Assembly (NCBI GenBank): GCA_020726505.1
Contig: JAHLEZ010000040.1
Span: 310,001-374,000 of the forward strand
Origin: Leptodontidium sp. MPI-SDFR-AT-0119
Lineage: Eukaryota > Ascomycota > Leotiomycetes > Helotiales > Leptodontidiaceae
Length of the DNA stretch: 64,000 bases
Direction: 5' to 3'
In this document: piece by piece, positions 19,459 through 30,000 of the stretch
Layout: every line of letters starts with the position of its first letter
Position numbering within the stretch: position 1 is the first letter of the stretch
Position numbers and translations under genes: made by a program
The notes under the pieces: generated by a model
Told to the model about the DNA's origin: nothing
The model's database searches: none
Seen by the model: the letters and a program-made list of their open reading frames with translations, nothing else

Positions 19459-21886
19459 TTAAACCTGATATACAAATCCATCCCCGAAATTAGCGCTACC
19501 GATCAATGCATCCCATGTTCCCTGTGCAGATGGTCAATATATAAAATTTTGAATAAGAAAAGAGTGACCTACCCAATCAATGTCCATTTCATTTGACATC
19601 GAAAAGAAATCCTTCTCCAGAGGTAGGCTGCCATTCATCGGTTGTAACTGCGGGTTGAATCCAGGATATTCGAACAGTGGCTCCGGAGTCACTGTCTGAG
19701 AAGAGGTACTCCCCACAGTAGTGTGAAAGCTCGAAAGCATGCCAACCAGAATGTTGCATACTCTCAAAGCCTCGTCACAGGAGGGTTTGACATCTTCCCA
19801 AAGAGCGCACGAGTTCTCCAATGCCTGCAAGAGAGCGGGACTATCAGAGGATGTATCCGGATCTGGGCCTTTCCGCCTGTATTCTAGCTCCAGGAATAGT
19901 ATCATGGCAGCGAGAGTTAACATTTGCCTTGTTTGTGAGAATTTGTACCAGGATGCATCCAGGACATGTTGGTAGCTCAGGATTGCTAGAGCTGACGAGA
20001 TGCATCGATCACGGGAGAGATTGTACTGAGGGTCGAGGCGACTCTTGGCAATGAACTTTCGATGCAGGGTGCACATTCCTTGGTGGTACAGGGACGCCAG
20101 CTGAAAATTTGAAATCTCGGATTTGTCCTTGAATGAATGCACATCCCCCCCGCTACCGCCCACTTTCATGTGCGGAGGGAAAACTTGATATGCTTCATAC
20201 AATGCATTGTCAATTTCGAGTACAGCGTCATAGGAGCCCAGACCTGGAGTATTGTTAAAGTCTGTGATGCGCCCGAGGGCACGTGATAGGCGCCCCTTGA
20301 CAATCACATAGGTGGCCGCGGTCGGCTCCGTTAGGGGTCTCGAGGGTGGGAGAACGGTAGTATCGTCAGACAACTCCCAGTCGTGGAGATTACGTGGCTC
20401 CATCGTGTCTGAGTAAATCGCTGGCACCATGCGGGGGAAGCCCACTTGAAATGAGGCCAGGTCATCCATGCCTATTACGGAGAACCAGACCCGGCGTCGA
20501 TACTCTGCTTTCAGAGTTGAGATGGAAGGGGACCGAGAAGGATCGCGGTGGTAGCCCATATTTATTGCAGCTCGAATTATGACTCCTGTCGTGATCCATA
20601 GACCGCGGCTATTATCATCTTTTCGATTAAGTTCGGCGGTGGCGTTGAAGCGCAGTGTTTCAAGGGTGTATGGTAAACACTTGGCAATGTCACCAGTGAT
20701 TAGGCACTGCGCTGTACGCATCCGGTAAAGATGGAATAGTGACTCCGAGATTCCTTCATACTCTGGTGGCTCATAAAATTGGTGATAAGAGAGCATTGTG
20801 ATGCTTAGAATAGAGAAGAGCAGGCCTAACCACATGACATTTGTCCTGGAAGGTTCTTTCCAGTGCTCAGCATACTACTGAGAGGTCAGTAAAATGAGAT
20901 GAGAGGGTTCGGATAATGGTAATACCTCGCGCATGAAAGTTGGCTCGTGTAAAATAGCTGGTGACTTTATGAGCTCGTGACTAGTGCGAGATACCGTTTG
21001 ATGTTACTTACGAGCGACTGTTATAGGAAACTTCTTCTGATCAAAGAACTGGCTCAACAGCTTATCAATTACAGGCTTCGGCGGCAAAGTCGCTAATATT
21101 TCCAAGATGTCTGTTTGTTTAACTTGGCAAAAGAGCAAGCTTGATCCATCGACCGTATTTGAAAGGTTAGGAGGGACATTATAATCGGTCTGATCATGTT
21201 GAGTTTGGCTCCAGACGTTCTTGATCTTGTTGATCTGAATTGAAGTTAATCAAAGTCTCCATGTGAAGTCAAGTTACGAGCCAAAAATGCAAATAGAAAA
21301 GCACAAAATGAAAAATGAAAAGCGCGAAGGATAGAAGGAAGAAGACTGACTTCTTGCAGCACATCATACCAATCATCAGCACCTTTGTACACAGATTGAC
21401 TGCCATCAATCACTGTTGTACCTGTACTACACGCCACATCTGAAGCATCCAACGACGAAGCAGTAGTTACAGGTCCAGTCAAAGAGCCAGGACTGTCTTG
21501 GGTATATACTCTACTACTTGGTGAAGAATCTGGACGCTGAGCTATAAGCTTCTTCACCAGACCCTCCAAGTGATCTATCCGTTGCTGCATAAGATCAACC
21601 CCGTGATCTTCCTGATGGGCACTGGGTGTTGATCCATTCTTGGAGCCTTTGTAGTTGCAAGTCGATCTCTCATCGCGTGCTGTACAGTTCTGACATGGTT
21701 TCTCGCGGTTACATTTGAGTCTAGCTCCGTCAGCATCCATCCGAGACACTTGGCTATAGGTAAATGGGAGGCAACTCACTTCCTCGTACGGCATGGGTCA
21801 CATGAGAGAGGGATGCGGGGGCGTCGACCTGGTCTGTAAAATTGCTTTGCGGGCCCCATGGCCTCTTGGGGCTGCACAGGCTGCAT
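19459..21886 (-). CDS. Zn2Cys6 transcription factor with fungal-specific TF domain, 698 aa, six exons
   Basis: Hand-built exons on the minus strand: 21886-21780, 21720-21351, 21234-21012, 20957-20926, 20874-19573 and 19521-19459. Introns are 59, 116, 54, 51 and 51 bp, all GT..AG; the total is 2,097 nt, exactly 699 codons. Splicing exon 1 to 2 creates a perfect zinc cluster: Cys at 29, 32, 39, 45, 48 and 57 (CX2CX6CX5CX2CX8C). A linker and a coiled-coil segment (MQQRIDHLEGLVKKLI) follow. The large fifth exon holds the fungal-specific transcription factor domain, with LWITTGVIIRAAINMGYHRD and RRRVWFSVIGMDD. The end, WGTWDALIGSANFGDGF, is typical of this class. The protein should bind DNA as a dimer at CGG/CCG triplets in the nucleus. 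It is divergent from the dehydrogenase gene at 22423, so it may regulate that gene; this is inference. Confidence 0.92.
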
Positions 21887-22268
21887 AGCGAGGGGAGGGG
21901 AACGGCGTGTTAATGTCCTGTGCGGTTGGCGTGGGATGAGGCGACGGCGAGAGGACGTGTCGTGAATCCCGAGTTACAGCCCACTACAGCAAAGTGTTTT
22001 CGGAGCCCTGTTGGACCGGTTCGCAAGGATAGGGGCCGCTACACGTGACATATGTCCGCGGACTTGGGGTCGCAGGGTACCTAATGCATCGCAGTAGCCC
22101 CCCCTTTACAGGATGATGTCCATGGACTTTTTTTACCCGGCGTTACGCTACTGTTAAGTCCTATCTATTATTGAAATCGTAACTTTTGAAAGTAGCCTCG
22201 CCTTCCCTGCTGGGAAGAAGAACAAGCCACTTGCGAAGTCCAATCCCTTTTAATAACATCCATTGAAC
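21887..22268. promoter_or_regulatory. Divergent promoter between the Zn2Cys6 and SDR genes
   Basis: The start codons are 536 bp apart on opposite strands. The region is GC-rich near the regulator and contains several CGG and CCG triplets, an E-box and a CCGCGG-centred palindrome. No ORF with support lies in it. Confidence 0.6.
22042..22063. promoter_or_regulatory. E-box CACGTG plus 10-bp palindrome GTCCGCGGAC
   Basis: CACGTG lies at 22042-22047, and the perfect palindrome GTCCGCGGAC at 22054-22063. The palindrome places CCG and CGG triplets back to back, a layout used by some zinc-cluster dimers. It sits near the middle of the divergent promoter, so it could serve either gene. The role is inferred. 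Confidence 0.35.
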
Positions 22269-22399
22269 GAACCTCTTCACCTCTTCACTCTTCACCTATT
22301 CACTCTTCACTTCTTCACCTCTTCACTCTTCACCTCTTCACCTCTTCACCTCTTCACCTCTTCACCTCTTCACCTCTTCACCTCTTCACCTCTTCACCT
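22269..22399 (+). repeat. CTTCACCTCTT-type microsatellite in the SDR leader
   Basis: The unit TTCACCTCT (9 bp) is repeated with small variants (TTCACTCT, TTCACCTAT) for about 130 bases, ending 24 bases before the SDR start codon. The last eight or so copies are nearly perfect. It is a pyrimidine tract on the coding strand and probably lies in the core promoter or 5' UTR. Confidence 0.95.
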
Positions 22400-22422
22400 A
22401 TTGCCCTCTCACAACCGCAATC

Positions 22423-23499
22423 ATGCCTTCCTTCGGAAATTTCATGCACACTCAATTCGTCCTCAAGATCCCAAAACCTTCCGTCTCCTTCGCCTCCAAG
22501 ACAGTCATCATCACCGGTGCCAGCTCTGGTCTGGGTAAGGAAGCTGCGAAGCACATCGTTCGTCTCGGTGCGGCCAGAGTCATCCTCGCCTGCCGTAACA
22601 TCTCCAAGGGCAACGAGGCGAAGCTCGAAATCGAAGCCACCCAGCGATGTAGCCCCGACATCCTTGAAGTCTGGCCAGTTGACATCGAGTCCCCTCCTTC
22701 CGTCAAGGAGTTTGTGGAGCGAGTCAACAAGCTGCCCCGCGTCGATGTCATAATCAACAATGCCGGTATGCAGACAATCAAGTACCAGACTGCCTACGGA
22801 ACTGGGCGGACCATCGGTGTCAATGTCATCGGTACATTCTTGTTAGCACTCCAGCTCATTCCCAAGTTGAAGGAGACCGCAAAAACATACGGAGTCTCGC
22901 CGCAATTGACCTTTCTGGGTTCCGCTCTGTATGATGTTGCCAAGTTCCCTGAGAATGACGGAGGCGATCTCTTCGGCTACTTCAGTGACCCCTCCCATGT
23001 CAAGATCATGGACCAGAACCAGTAAGTAATTCCGCAATCTCAATGCCTTCAAAAACATTCACTGATAATAATCAATCCTAGATACAACCTCTCTAAGCTC
23101 CTCCTTTTGTATATTGTCATCAAGCTCGCTTCGATCGTCGACCCAGCCACAACCGGCAAATCCCAAAACTCACACTCCGTTGTCATCAACTCCCTCGATC
23201 CTTGCTTCTGCAAGACCGGACTGGCTGGTGAGCTTACTGGTGGCTTCAAGGCTGTTTTCAAGTTCTTCGAATTTGTTTTCGCTCGCCCAGCAGAGGAAGG
23301 TTCCCGGCTCGTGGTCATAGCGGCTTCAGCAGGACGACCAACTCACGGAAAGTACATGCGTGCTGGATCTGTGCAAGAATACGCTCCATTCATCACAAAC
23401 GTAGACGGTCAAGCGAAGATGAACTACGTTTGGGAGCAGCTCAGCAGGAAGTTGGAGACAATTCAGCCTGGTGTCATGGCTAATGTGAACACTGCTTAG
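22423..23499 (+). CDS. Short-chain dehydrogenase/reductase (SDR), 338 aa, two exons
   Basis: Exon 1 is 22423-23021, the intron 23022-23081 (60 bp, GTAAGT, ACTGAT branch region, CCTAG), and exon 2 is 23082-23499, for a total of 339 codons. The start (MPSFGNFMHTQFVL) follows CCGCAATC. Rossmann-fold motifs are present: TGASSGLG at 31-38 (NAD(P) binding), NNAG at 112-115, a candidate catalytic Ser at 167 (LGSALY), and YNLSK at 201-205, whose Tyr and Lys are the catalytic pair. The Tyr codon is immediately after the splice junction, which confirms the intron. Length is somewhat above the 250-aa classical core, as in retinol-dehydrogenase-like fungal SDRs that often act on secondary metabolites. 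The substrate is unknown. The divergent Zn2Cys6 gene may control it. Confidence 0.93.
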
Positions 23500-24079
23500 A
23501 GGGAGAGGGTTGCGACTTTCATTTGTCTTTACATAGCTTTTACAAGTACACTTTACACATACTCACTTTCCTAGCAAATTAATTTGATCACATTTTTTTG
23601 CAAAAACTTGAATTCTCCCACATATAAAATCGTGAAGTAATCATATCTACAAAACAGCCAAGTGAGAGCAATATTCACATGCGTACGAAATTCCCTGGAA
23701 GGGAATACCCCGGTTCCCTACAGAGCCTCGGAAGGGTCGATCCGAGTAATCGTGGGACGTTTTACGTACAGTGACCTTATATCACCACAATCACTCTATA
23801 CAACTGCCATCACAACTTCTCTAAACTCCAAAAATAGCCAACCGCCGAACAGGCGGAGAATCAAAACAATCCAAATGCTTCAACTAAATACACTTGAGAT
23901 CCAGGGCTCATTTGTACGTATCCCCTTAACTGCCAGAAGCACCCAAAGCACCCTCCGATTCAAGGGGGTTGCCATCACTACAGGGCCCGTGCGGTGCGGG
24001 GCAAGATAAACAAAAACATCAACAGCTCTATTTTCCCACTTATTTCCTCACTAAAATACCTTACCTTAAATACAATATC
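23500..24079. other. Intergenic; possible left end of the piggyBac element
   Basis: 3' flank of the SDR gene, then the upstream region of the piggyBac transposase that starts at 24080. A GC-rich stretch near 23981-24005 (GGGCCCGTGCGGTGCGGGGC) stands out and resembles a transposon end, but I could not find a partner repeat because the other end of the element is lost. No gene seen. Confidence 0.35.
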
Positions 24080-25906
24080 ATGGCCGAATACACAATACAT
24101 AATCCTACTAATACAGGGACTCTCCGTCTAAATGCAAAGTGTCGGTGCAGTACCGGTTCATGTACCACGCCGCATGTGTGAATATATTCAAAATGCGAGT
24201 ATGGCGACAGAGTAATAAATGTATGGTTCAAAATCTGTGTATTTCTAAAGAGAGTGCGAGGAGAGCTAGCTTATATACTACGAGACGCCACCGAATCTCC
24301 ACCGAAACCCCTCCGGTAGGCCTCTGACCCCTATGTATCAACGAAAGTATGCCTGTACTATTTAGGTAGGCTTCTGCAGGGGCCTGTGGACCAACACAAA
24401 GCCTCTATAGAATACAAGTGCTACTTTTTACCTTATAGAGTTAGAAGACTTCGATTTTAAGGTCCATTTGCCTAAGGATTACTCTCTAGAAGATCCTATT
24501 TCCCTCTTCACTTAATACTATAACGAAGACATAATTAATACAATCGTTTTAGTTATAAACTCTTATTAACTAAGTTACTTAGAGAATAACTTACTACTAA
24601 ACTCTCGTGTAAAGGATTAGTTTAATACTTGCTACGAAGAAATCTACTTGTATTTAGCCTTCTATATTTACATGACTATATACCCTCTTAATACTATTAA
24701 GGACTACTAGAATACGGCTATTTTAACTCCTTTTCACCTAATTACGAAAGTCTTTTCACACAATCGATTCCAAGCTTTACGACGACGATTCCGAGTCTCA
24801 AGTGACGAAGATGCCTATGTGTTTGAAAGAGTACCCTCCCCACTTAATTTTAAGTGTACTAAACTAATATTTACATAAACAGAACCACTTAATACTCATA
24901 TTTAAAACGTTAACTTAAAGTTCTAAAAACCTGGCCGTGATTTGGCTATCGACGAAGCTATTTAACAGTACACAGGCCGATCAAAGGTTATTATAACAAT
25001 ACTTAATAAACCTACTCCCACCGACATTAAGATTTAAGTAATTGCATAGTAAGGCTTTTTTTTACGGTGGCTTTACCACTAACTAGGAAAGGGTAGAGGT
25101 GCTTTTAGAGTTAAAAAAATTAAAGGTTTAAACGCCACACAGTCTATTGTATCATTACTTTTGAATCAACTTCCAAAGGCTATATATCACGTCTACTTAA
25201 CTACTCGAATATCTCCGGAAAGAAGGCTTTACGGCAACTGGCACTTATAGAGTTAATTTAAGTGTTATCTAGGATCTCGTTGACCTTAAGAAAACGCGGT
25301 AAAAAAGGCTTAATACGATGCCCTAGGGTACTACAATTACTTTCCCTATAGAGTCGGAAAACGTACTTTATACAGGCTTCTAAGATAAGGCATTTACTTT
25401 AGCTATGTTAACATTTTGGGATAGTAAAACTAAGGTTTTATAAGTACGAAAACGACCAAAAGAGACTACTAGAAATATAAAAGTCTCTCAGAAACCCTTT
25501 AGAAATTACCTTACCAAAAAACTCGCCATTCCAGAGCTTTTTGACAAATACAACTATTATATGAGAGATGTTAACGTAGGGGATCAACTTCAGGGGTATA
25601 ATAGAGGCCTTAGGCGTTTATAAAGAGGCCTAATTTAAGCTTTTTATTAATATATACTCTTAGTAGTTCTTACTAATTGTTATTTGATATGTTAATACTC
25701 CGAATACAAGCTTCAAAACGTTAAATTAAAGTCGCAAGACGATTTTCGCCTTTAGCTTATTGAAGCATTAATCGCTATAGGAAAGAATGCGCCTAGATCC
25801 CGAAAACGATAGGTTTTAGAGCTATTTAGAACCTCTTTATCAATCCCTCTTCATTACTATGAGCTTATCAAAATGCCGACGAAAGTAAACTATTGAACAT
25901 ACTAAG
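24080..25906 (+). pseudogene. PiggyBac-like transposase (DDE_Tnp_1_7), split by an LTR and truncated
   Basis: The start ATG at 24080 gives MAEYTIHNPTNTGTLRL. At codon 20 a copia solo LTR (24140-24396) interrupts it; skipping the LTR and one copy of the CAAAG duplication, the frame continues at 24402. Through many TAA/TAG codons the frame then shows NRFQALRRRFR, a catalytic-region AIDEAI..YTGRSK, TPTDIKI.VIA, a LEYLRKEGFTATGTYRVN block and KYNYYMRDVNVGDQL, all in the order of the PGBD/DDE_Tnp_1_7 family. Near 25840 the basic RSRKRR stretch precedes the C-terminal zinc region, which is cut off at 25906 by an LTR of Gypsy family 1. The damage is mostly C-to-T/G-to-A, as from RIP. Confidence 0.8.
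24135..24401 (-). mobile_element. Copia solo LTR with 5-bp target duplication
   Basis: The LTR is 24140-24396 (257 bp), starting TGTCGGTGCAG and ending CTGTGGACCAACA. The direct repeats CAAAG at 24135-24139 and 24397-24401 are identical. It matches, at the same length, both LTRs of the full element at 52480-60034. It sits inside the coding sequence of the piggyBac transposase and is less mutated than its surroundings. It arose by LTR-LTR recombination of a full element. Confidence 0.95.
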
Positions 25907-27070
25907 TGTTACGACCTACGATGCGCCTCGTATTCTAACCGACACGGGCTCGTAGCATCGCTGGCTATGCGACGGCGCTAAGCCTAATAGGGAAGACTAG
26001 GTGGCGAGCTTGCGACATATTGACGTGAATGGCACTCGACTACGCTAGGCCTTATTAGGAGGGTCCTTTATATATATATACTTAAGCCCTCTTTTATAAA
26101 GAGCTTTCCTTTCCTCTTTGTCTTTTCTTCTCGATTTTAAGTGTAGCCTTAAGTCTAAATATAAAGCTTAAGTTTACTCGCCGTATTAACCTTTAATTAG
26201 TCGTAATATAAGAAAAGACTAATACTCCTTCGTTATAAAGCTTTATATCTTACTTAGTCTTGCGCCTTGTCGACTTGCCCTTATAATATATAATAAGTTA
26301 ATAACAAGCTTTAACACCTTAGCCTATTCGATAAATAAGTACTACTTTGCCCTTGTAATAGATTGTCTTAGAGAAAGCTAGATATTCTTTTGTGTTTAAC
26401 TTATTTTATTATAACTTAACGCGCGCTCTTATTTTGAACATATATTTAATTAATAAATCGATTAATAATTTTAAATACTTCTTTACTTTACCTTATTACT
26501 ATTATCGACTTCTCCCCCTCATCAGTAAAGTTTTAGAAAAAGGAGCGCTCTTGTACGGCTAGGCTTTATTAATACCCTTATCCCTTTAGTCGAGACCCTT
26601 TTAAAGGAATTAAATAGCTTTAATAGATTCGACTCAAAACCGGAGGACAAATCCTAGCGTTTCTTCGACGCATTGCTAAAGCTTACTAATATAAAAGGCC
26701 TTACCCCCGCTTAATAAGCTAAGGTAAATTAGTTAATTAAGAACTTCGTTAGTTTTATTATTGCCGCCGCTATTATATAGGCCCTTACTTAATATACTAT
26801 TAATAATCTCCGTTAAGAGACTCGTATTTCCTCCCCCTTTTCCGACTAGTTAACTCGTGCTCTTATAGTTAACTTTTAGTTAATCGCCGATTATTATTTA
26901 CTAAAATTAAATATGTTAATTTTAATAGTGGAGCCTTTTAAAGTTAAGTACCCCTGACTCCTCTTTAGCGATTATAAGGGAAATATTAAATACGATACTT
27001 AAAAGATAGAGATAAAGTTATTCCTAAAAGAGTACTTTAATAACTTCAAAAATAAGATGTCTTAGGTTAA
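25907..27070 (+). mobile_element. Gypsy family 1 fragment: 5' LTR plus start of gag
   Basis: The LTR at 25907-26208 (302 bp) begins TGTTACGACCTACGATG and is an evident copy of the LTRs at 27071 and 33363. The following 860 bases align with the leader and gag start of the full element (for example the shared AGAAAAGACTAATACTCC stretch after the LTR). The fragment stops in mid-gag exactly where the next LTR begins at 27071. It is heavily mutated, with no open frame. Confidence 0.9.
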
Positions 27071-30000
27071 TGTTACGACCTATGATGCGCCTCGTATTCT
27101 AACCGACACGGGCTCGTAGCATCGCTGGCTATGCGACGGCGCTAAGCCTAATAGGGAAGACTAAGTGGCGAGCCTGCGACATATAGATGAATAGCCCTCG
27201 ACTACGCTAGGCCCTATTAAGAGGCTCCTTTATGTATTTATACTTGAGCTCCCTCTTATAAAGAGTTCTCCTTTTCTCCTTGTTTTTTCTTTTTGATTTT
27301 GAGCGTAATTATAGGCCTAAATATAAAGCTTAAGTCTACTCGCTATATTAACCTTAAATTAGCCGTAATATAAGAAAAGACTAATACCCCTTCGTTATAA
27401 AACGTTATATTTTACTTAGTCTTACGCCTTATTAACTTGCCCTTATAGTAAGCTAATAATAAGCCTTAATACCTTAGCTTATTTAATAAATAAGTACCTC
27501 TTTACCTTAGTAATAGATTGTCTTAGAGAAAGCTAAATATTCTCTCGCGGTTAATTTACTTTATTATAACTTAACGCGCGTCGCTGTTTTAAAACGTATA
27601 TTTAATTAATAAATCGATTAATAACTATAAACACTCCTTAATCCCATCTTATTACCTTTACCGGTTTCTCCTCCTCGTCGGCGAAGCTCTAGAGAAAGGA
27701 GTGCCCCTATACGGCTAGGCTTTATTAACACCCTTATCCCTTCGGTCGAGACTCTCTCGGAGGAGCTAGAGAGCTTTAACGGATTCGACTTAGACTTAAA
27801 GGACAAACCCTAGCGTTTCTTTGACGTATCGCTAGAGCTTATTAATATAAAAGGCCTTACCCCTACTTAATAAGTTAGAGTAAATTAGTTAATTAAGGAC
27901 TTTATTAACTTTATTATCGCCGTTATTATTACACAAGTCCTTACTTAATATACTATTAATAACCCTCGCTAAGGGACTAATACTCCCTCCCCTTTTAACT
28001 AATTTATATAAGCTCTTACGGCGGACTTCTAGCCTATCGCCGACTATTATCTCTTTAAGTTAAACCCCGCTATCCTTGTTGTCAAGCCTAATAAGGTCAA
28101 GTACCCTTATACCCCCTCTAGCGACTATAAGGGCGAAATTAAATACGACGCCTAAAAGATAAATATAAAGCTCTTTATTTAAAAGTACTTAAGTAACTTC
28201 CTCATCGGCGAATTATAAGTTTACGCCTATTTTAAATATATGAAAGGAGAGGCTAAGACTATTATCTTTTAATAAATAAACCCCGACTTCACTAGAGACT
28301 TTAATAAAGCCGCTAACGTCTTAAAGGCTTTAGACTAGCGTTTCTTTAACTATAATTAAGTACAAGTAGTTAAGCTTAAGTATAACTAATTATAAATAAG
28401 TAATATAACGTATAATAAGTTCTATATAAAGTTTATAATATATACGGTTATTAAAAAGATCCTACTTACTTGCTAATTCGACGACGTTTGCGAGAAAGTC
28501 TTAAATAAGCTTAAGTATAATATTTAAACTAAGAAATATAAATTCGCTAGAGACTATATAACTCTCGACGAGTTCTTAGCCGTCTTAAACCGCGAGTCTC
28601 GAAATATTAATACCGCGCGAGCTAATACGCGGGCCCTTATTATTACTTATGAAGTACTCCGAGTTTCTTTTAATAATATTAACGACTCGCGCAGTATCTT
28701 AAAAAAGAAAAACTAGCGCGTTACTTCCTTTACGCCGGCTATTACAGCTTAGAGACCCCTGACCTTGACTCTTAAACAGTCGTCAGATGTCCGCTAGCGA
28801 TCGCCCTCTCCTTCGCCTGTCTTACGCCGACTTAAGTCTTTTATACCCCTTCCCACACTTAGGGACGTCTTTTCTAACACTTGTCTTTATTATAACAAGA
28901 CTAGCTATTAAGCTAGCGACTACCCTAAGCGCCGCAGAGACTAGGCTCTTAATAAGTCGATTTCTTAGTTAATCGTCGGCGAGGATTTAAAAATTAATAA
29001 GTTATTAAAAAACTCTTAGGCTATAATAAAGACTTATACTTTAGTATAAGTTATAACTTATAAAAGGACTTAATATTTAATTTCCGTGCTCTTATTAAAG
29101 GGCGATAATTCTTAATTAATATTAAACTAAAAAAGAATAGATTCTTTACTAAAACACTTATATATATTAATAGTAGAGTTAATATTTTTAGTGCTATTAA
29201 AACCTCTTTTATATATTAACTTATTAAGTAATTTAATATTTCCTTTATATCCCTTCCTTAACTAATTGTCTTAACTAATTATAATAGTAAGAAAAGTAAA
29301 TTAATTAATACGGCCGTCTTACTTACTTTAATAATCGATCGCCAGCGAATTAACTTCCCTTTTCTAGTGACTGACTTAGGAAACACTAACGTCTTAATTA
29401 GTCGGAAGTTCCTTGAGTATTACGACTTAAAGTAGTCGTATATAAAGAACTGTAATCGGCTAGAATAGCTATTAGATATACCCGTCTAGCCGTACTTTAA
29501 CTAGTAAGTCTTTATTAATATTAACCGCTTTAATAAGCCGATTATTAAGTCTTATTAGTTTAACGTAGAATAAAGAGATGCCTTTATAGACTTAAATAAC
29601 TACTGACGGAGGCAAGCTAAGATTACGGCGCTTAACGGTTCCCTTAAGATATAAGTCTTTATACGACTTACCGCCGGCGTCTCGCTGACTCGACCCTCGA
29701 GCTTCGCGAGAGAAGTTAAAGAGCGCCTACGTATTATAAAGGATTAATTAAACCCTTTGATATCCCGTGATCTAGGATTATTACTTAAGGACAAGAGAGC
29801 CTGTGGAGCCTCCTTAGTAAATCACTAGCTAAAGGCGCTTATTACAGAGATCTTCCTTATATTAGTAATAGTAATATTTATAACGTACCTTTAACTTAAG
29901 AGAGTTAAAAAGAATAAAATAAAAACCTTTATAATATTAATATATAAGATTAACTAAGAGCTAACTCGTCGCCGGTGAGAGGCCTTAGACTAATTAAGTG

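Noticed and set aside
22263..22538. 91-codon ORF reading through the microsatellite
   Set aside because: Its sequence is simply the translated repeat and overlaps the clearly real SDR start in another frame.
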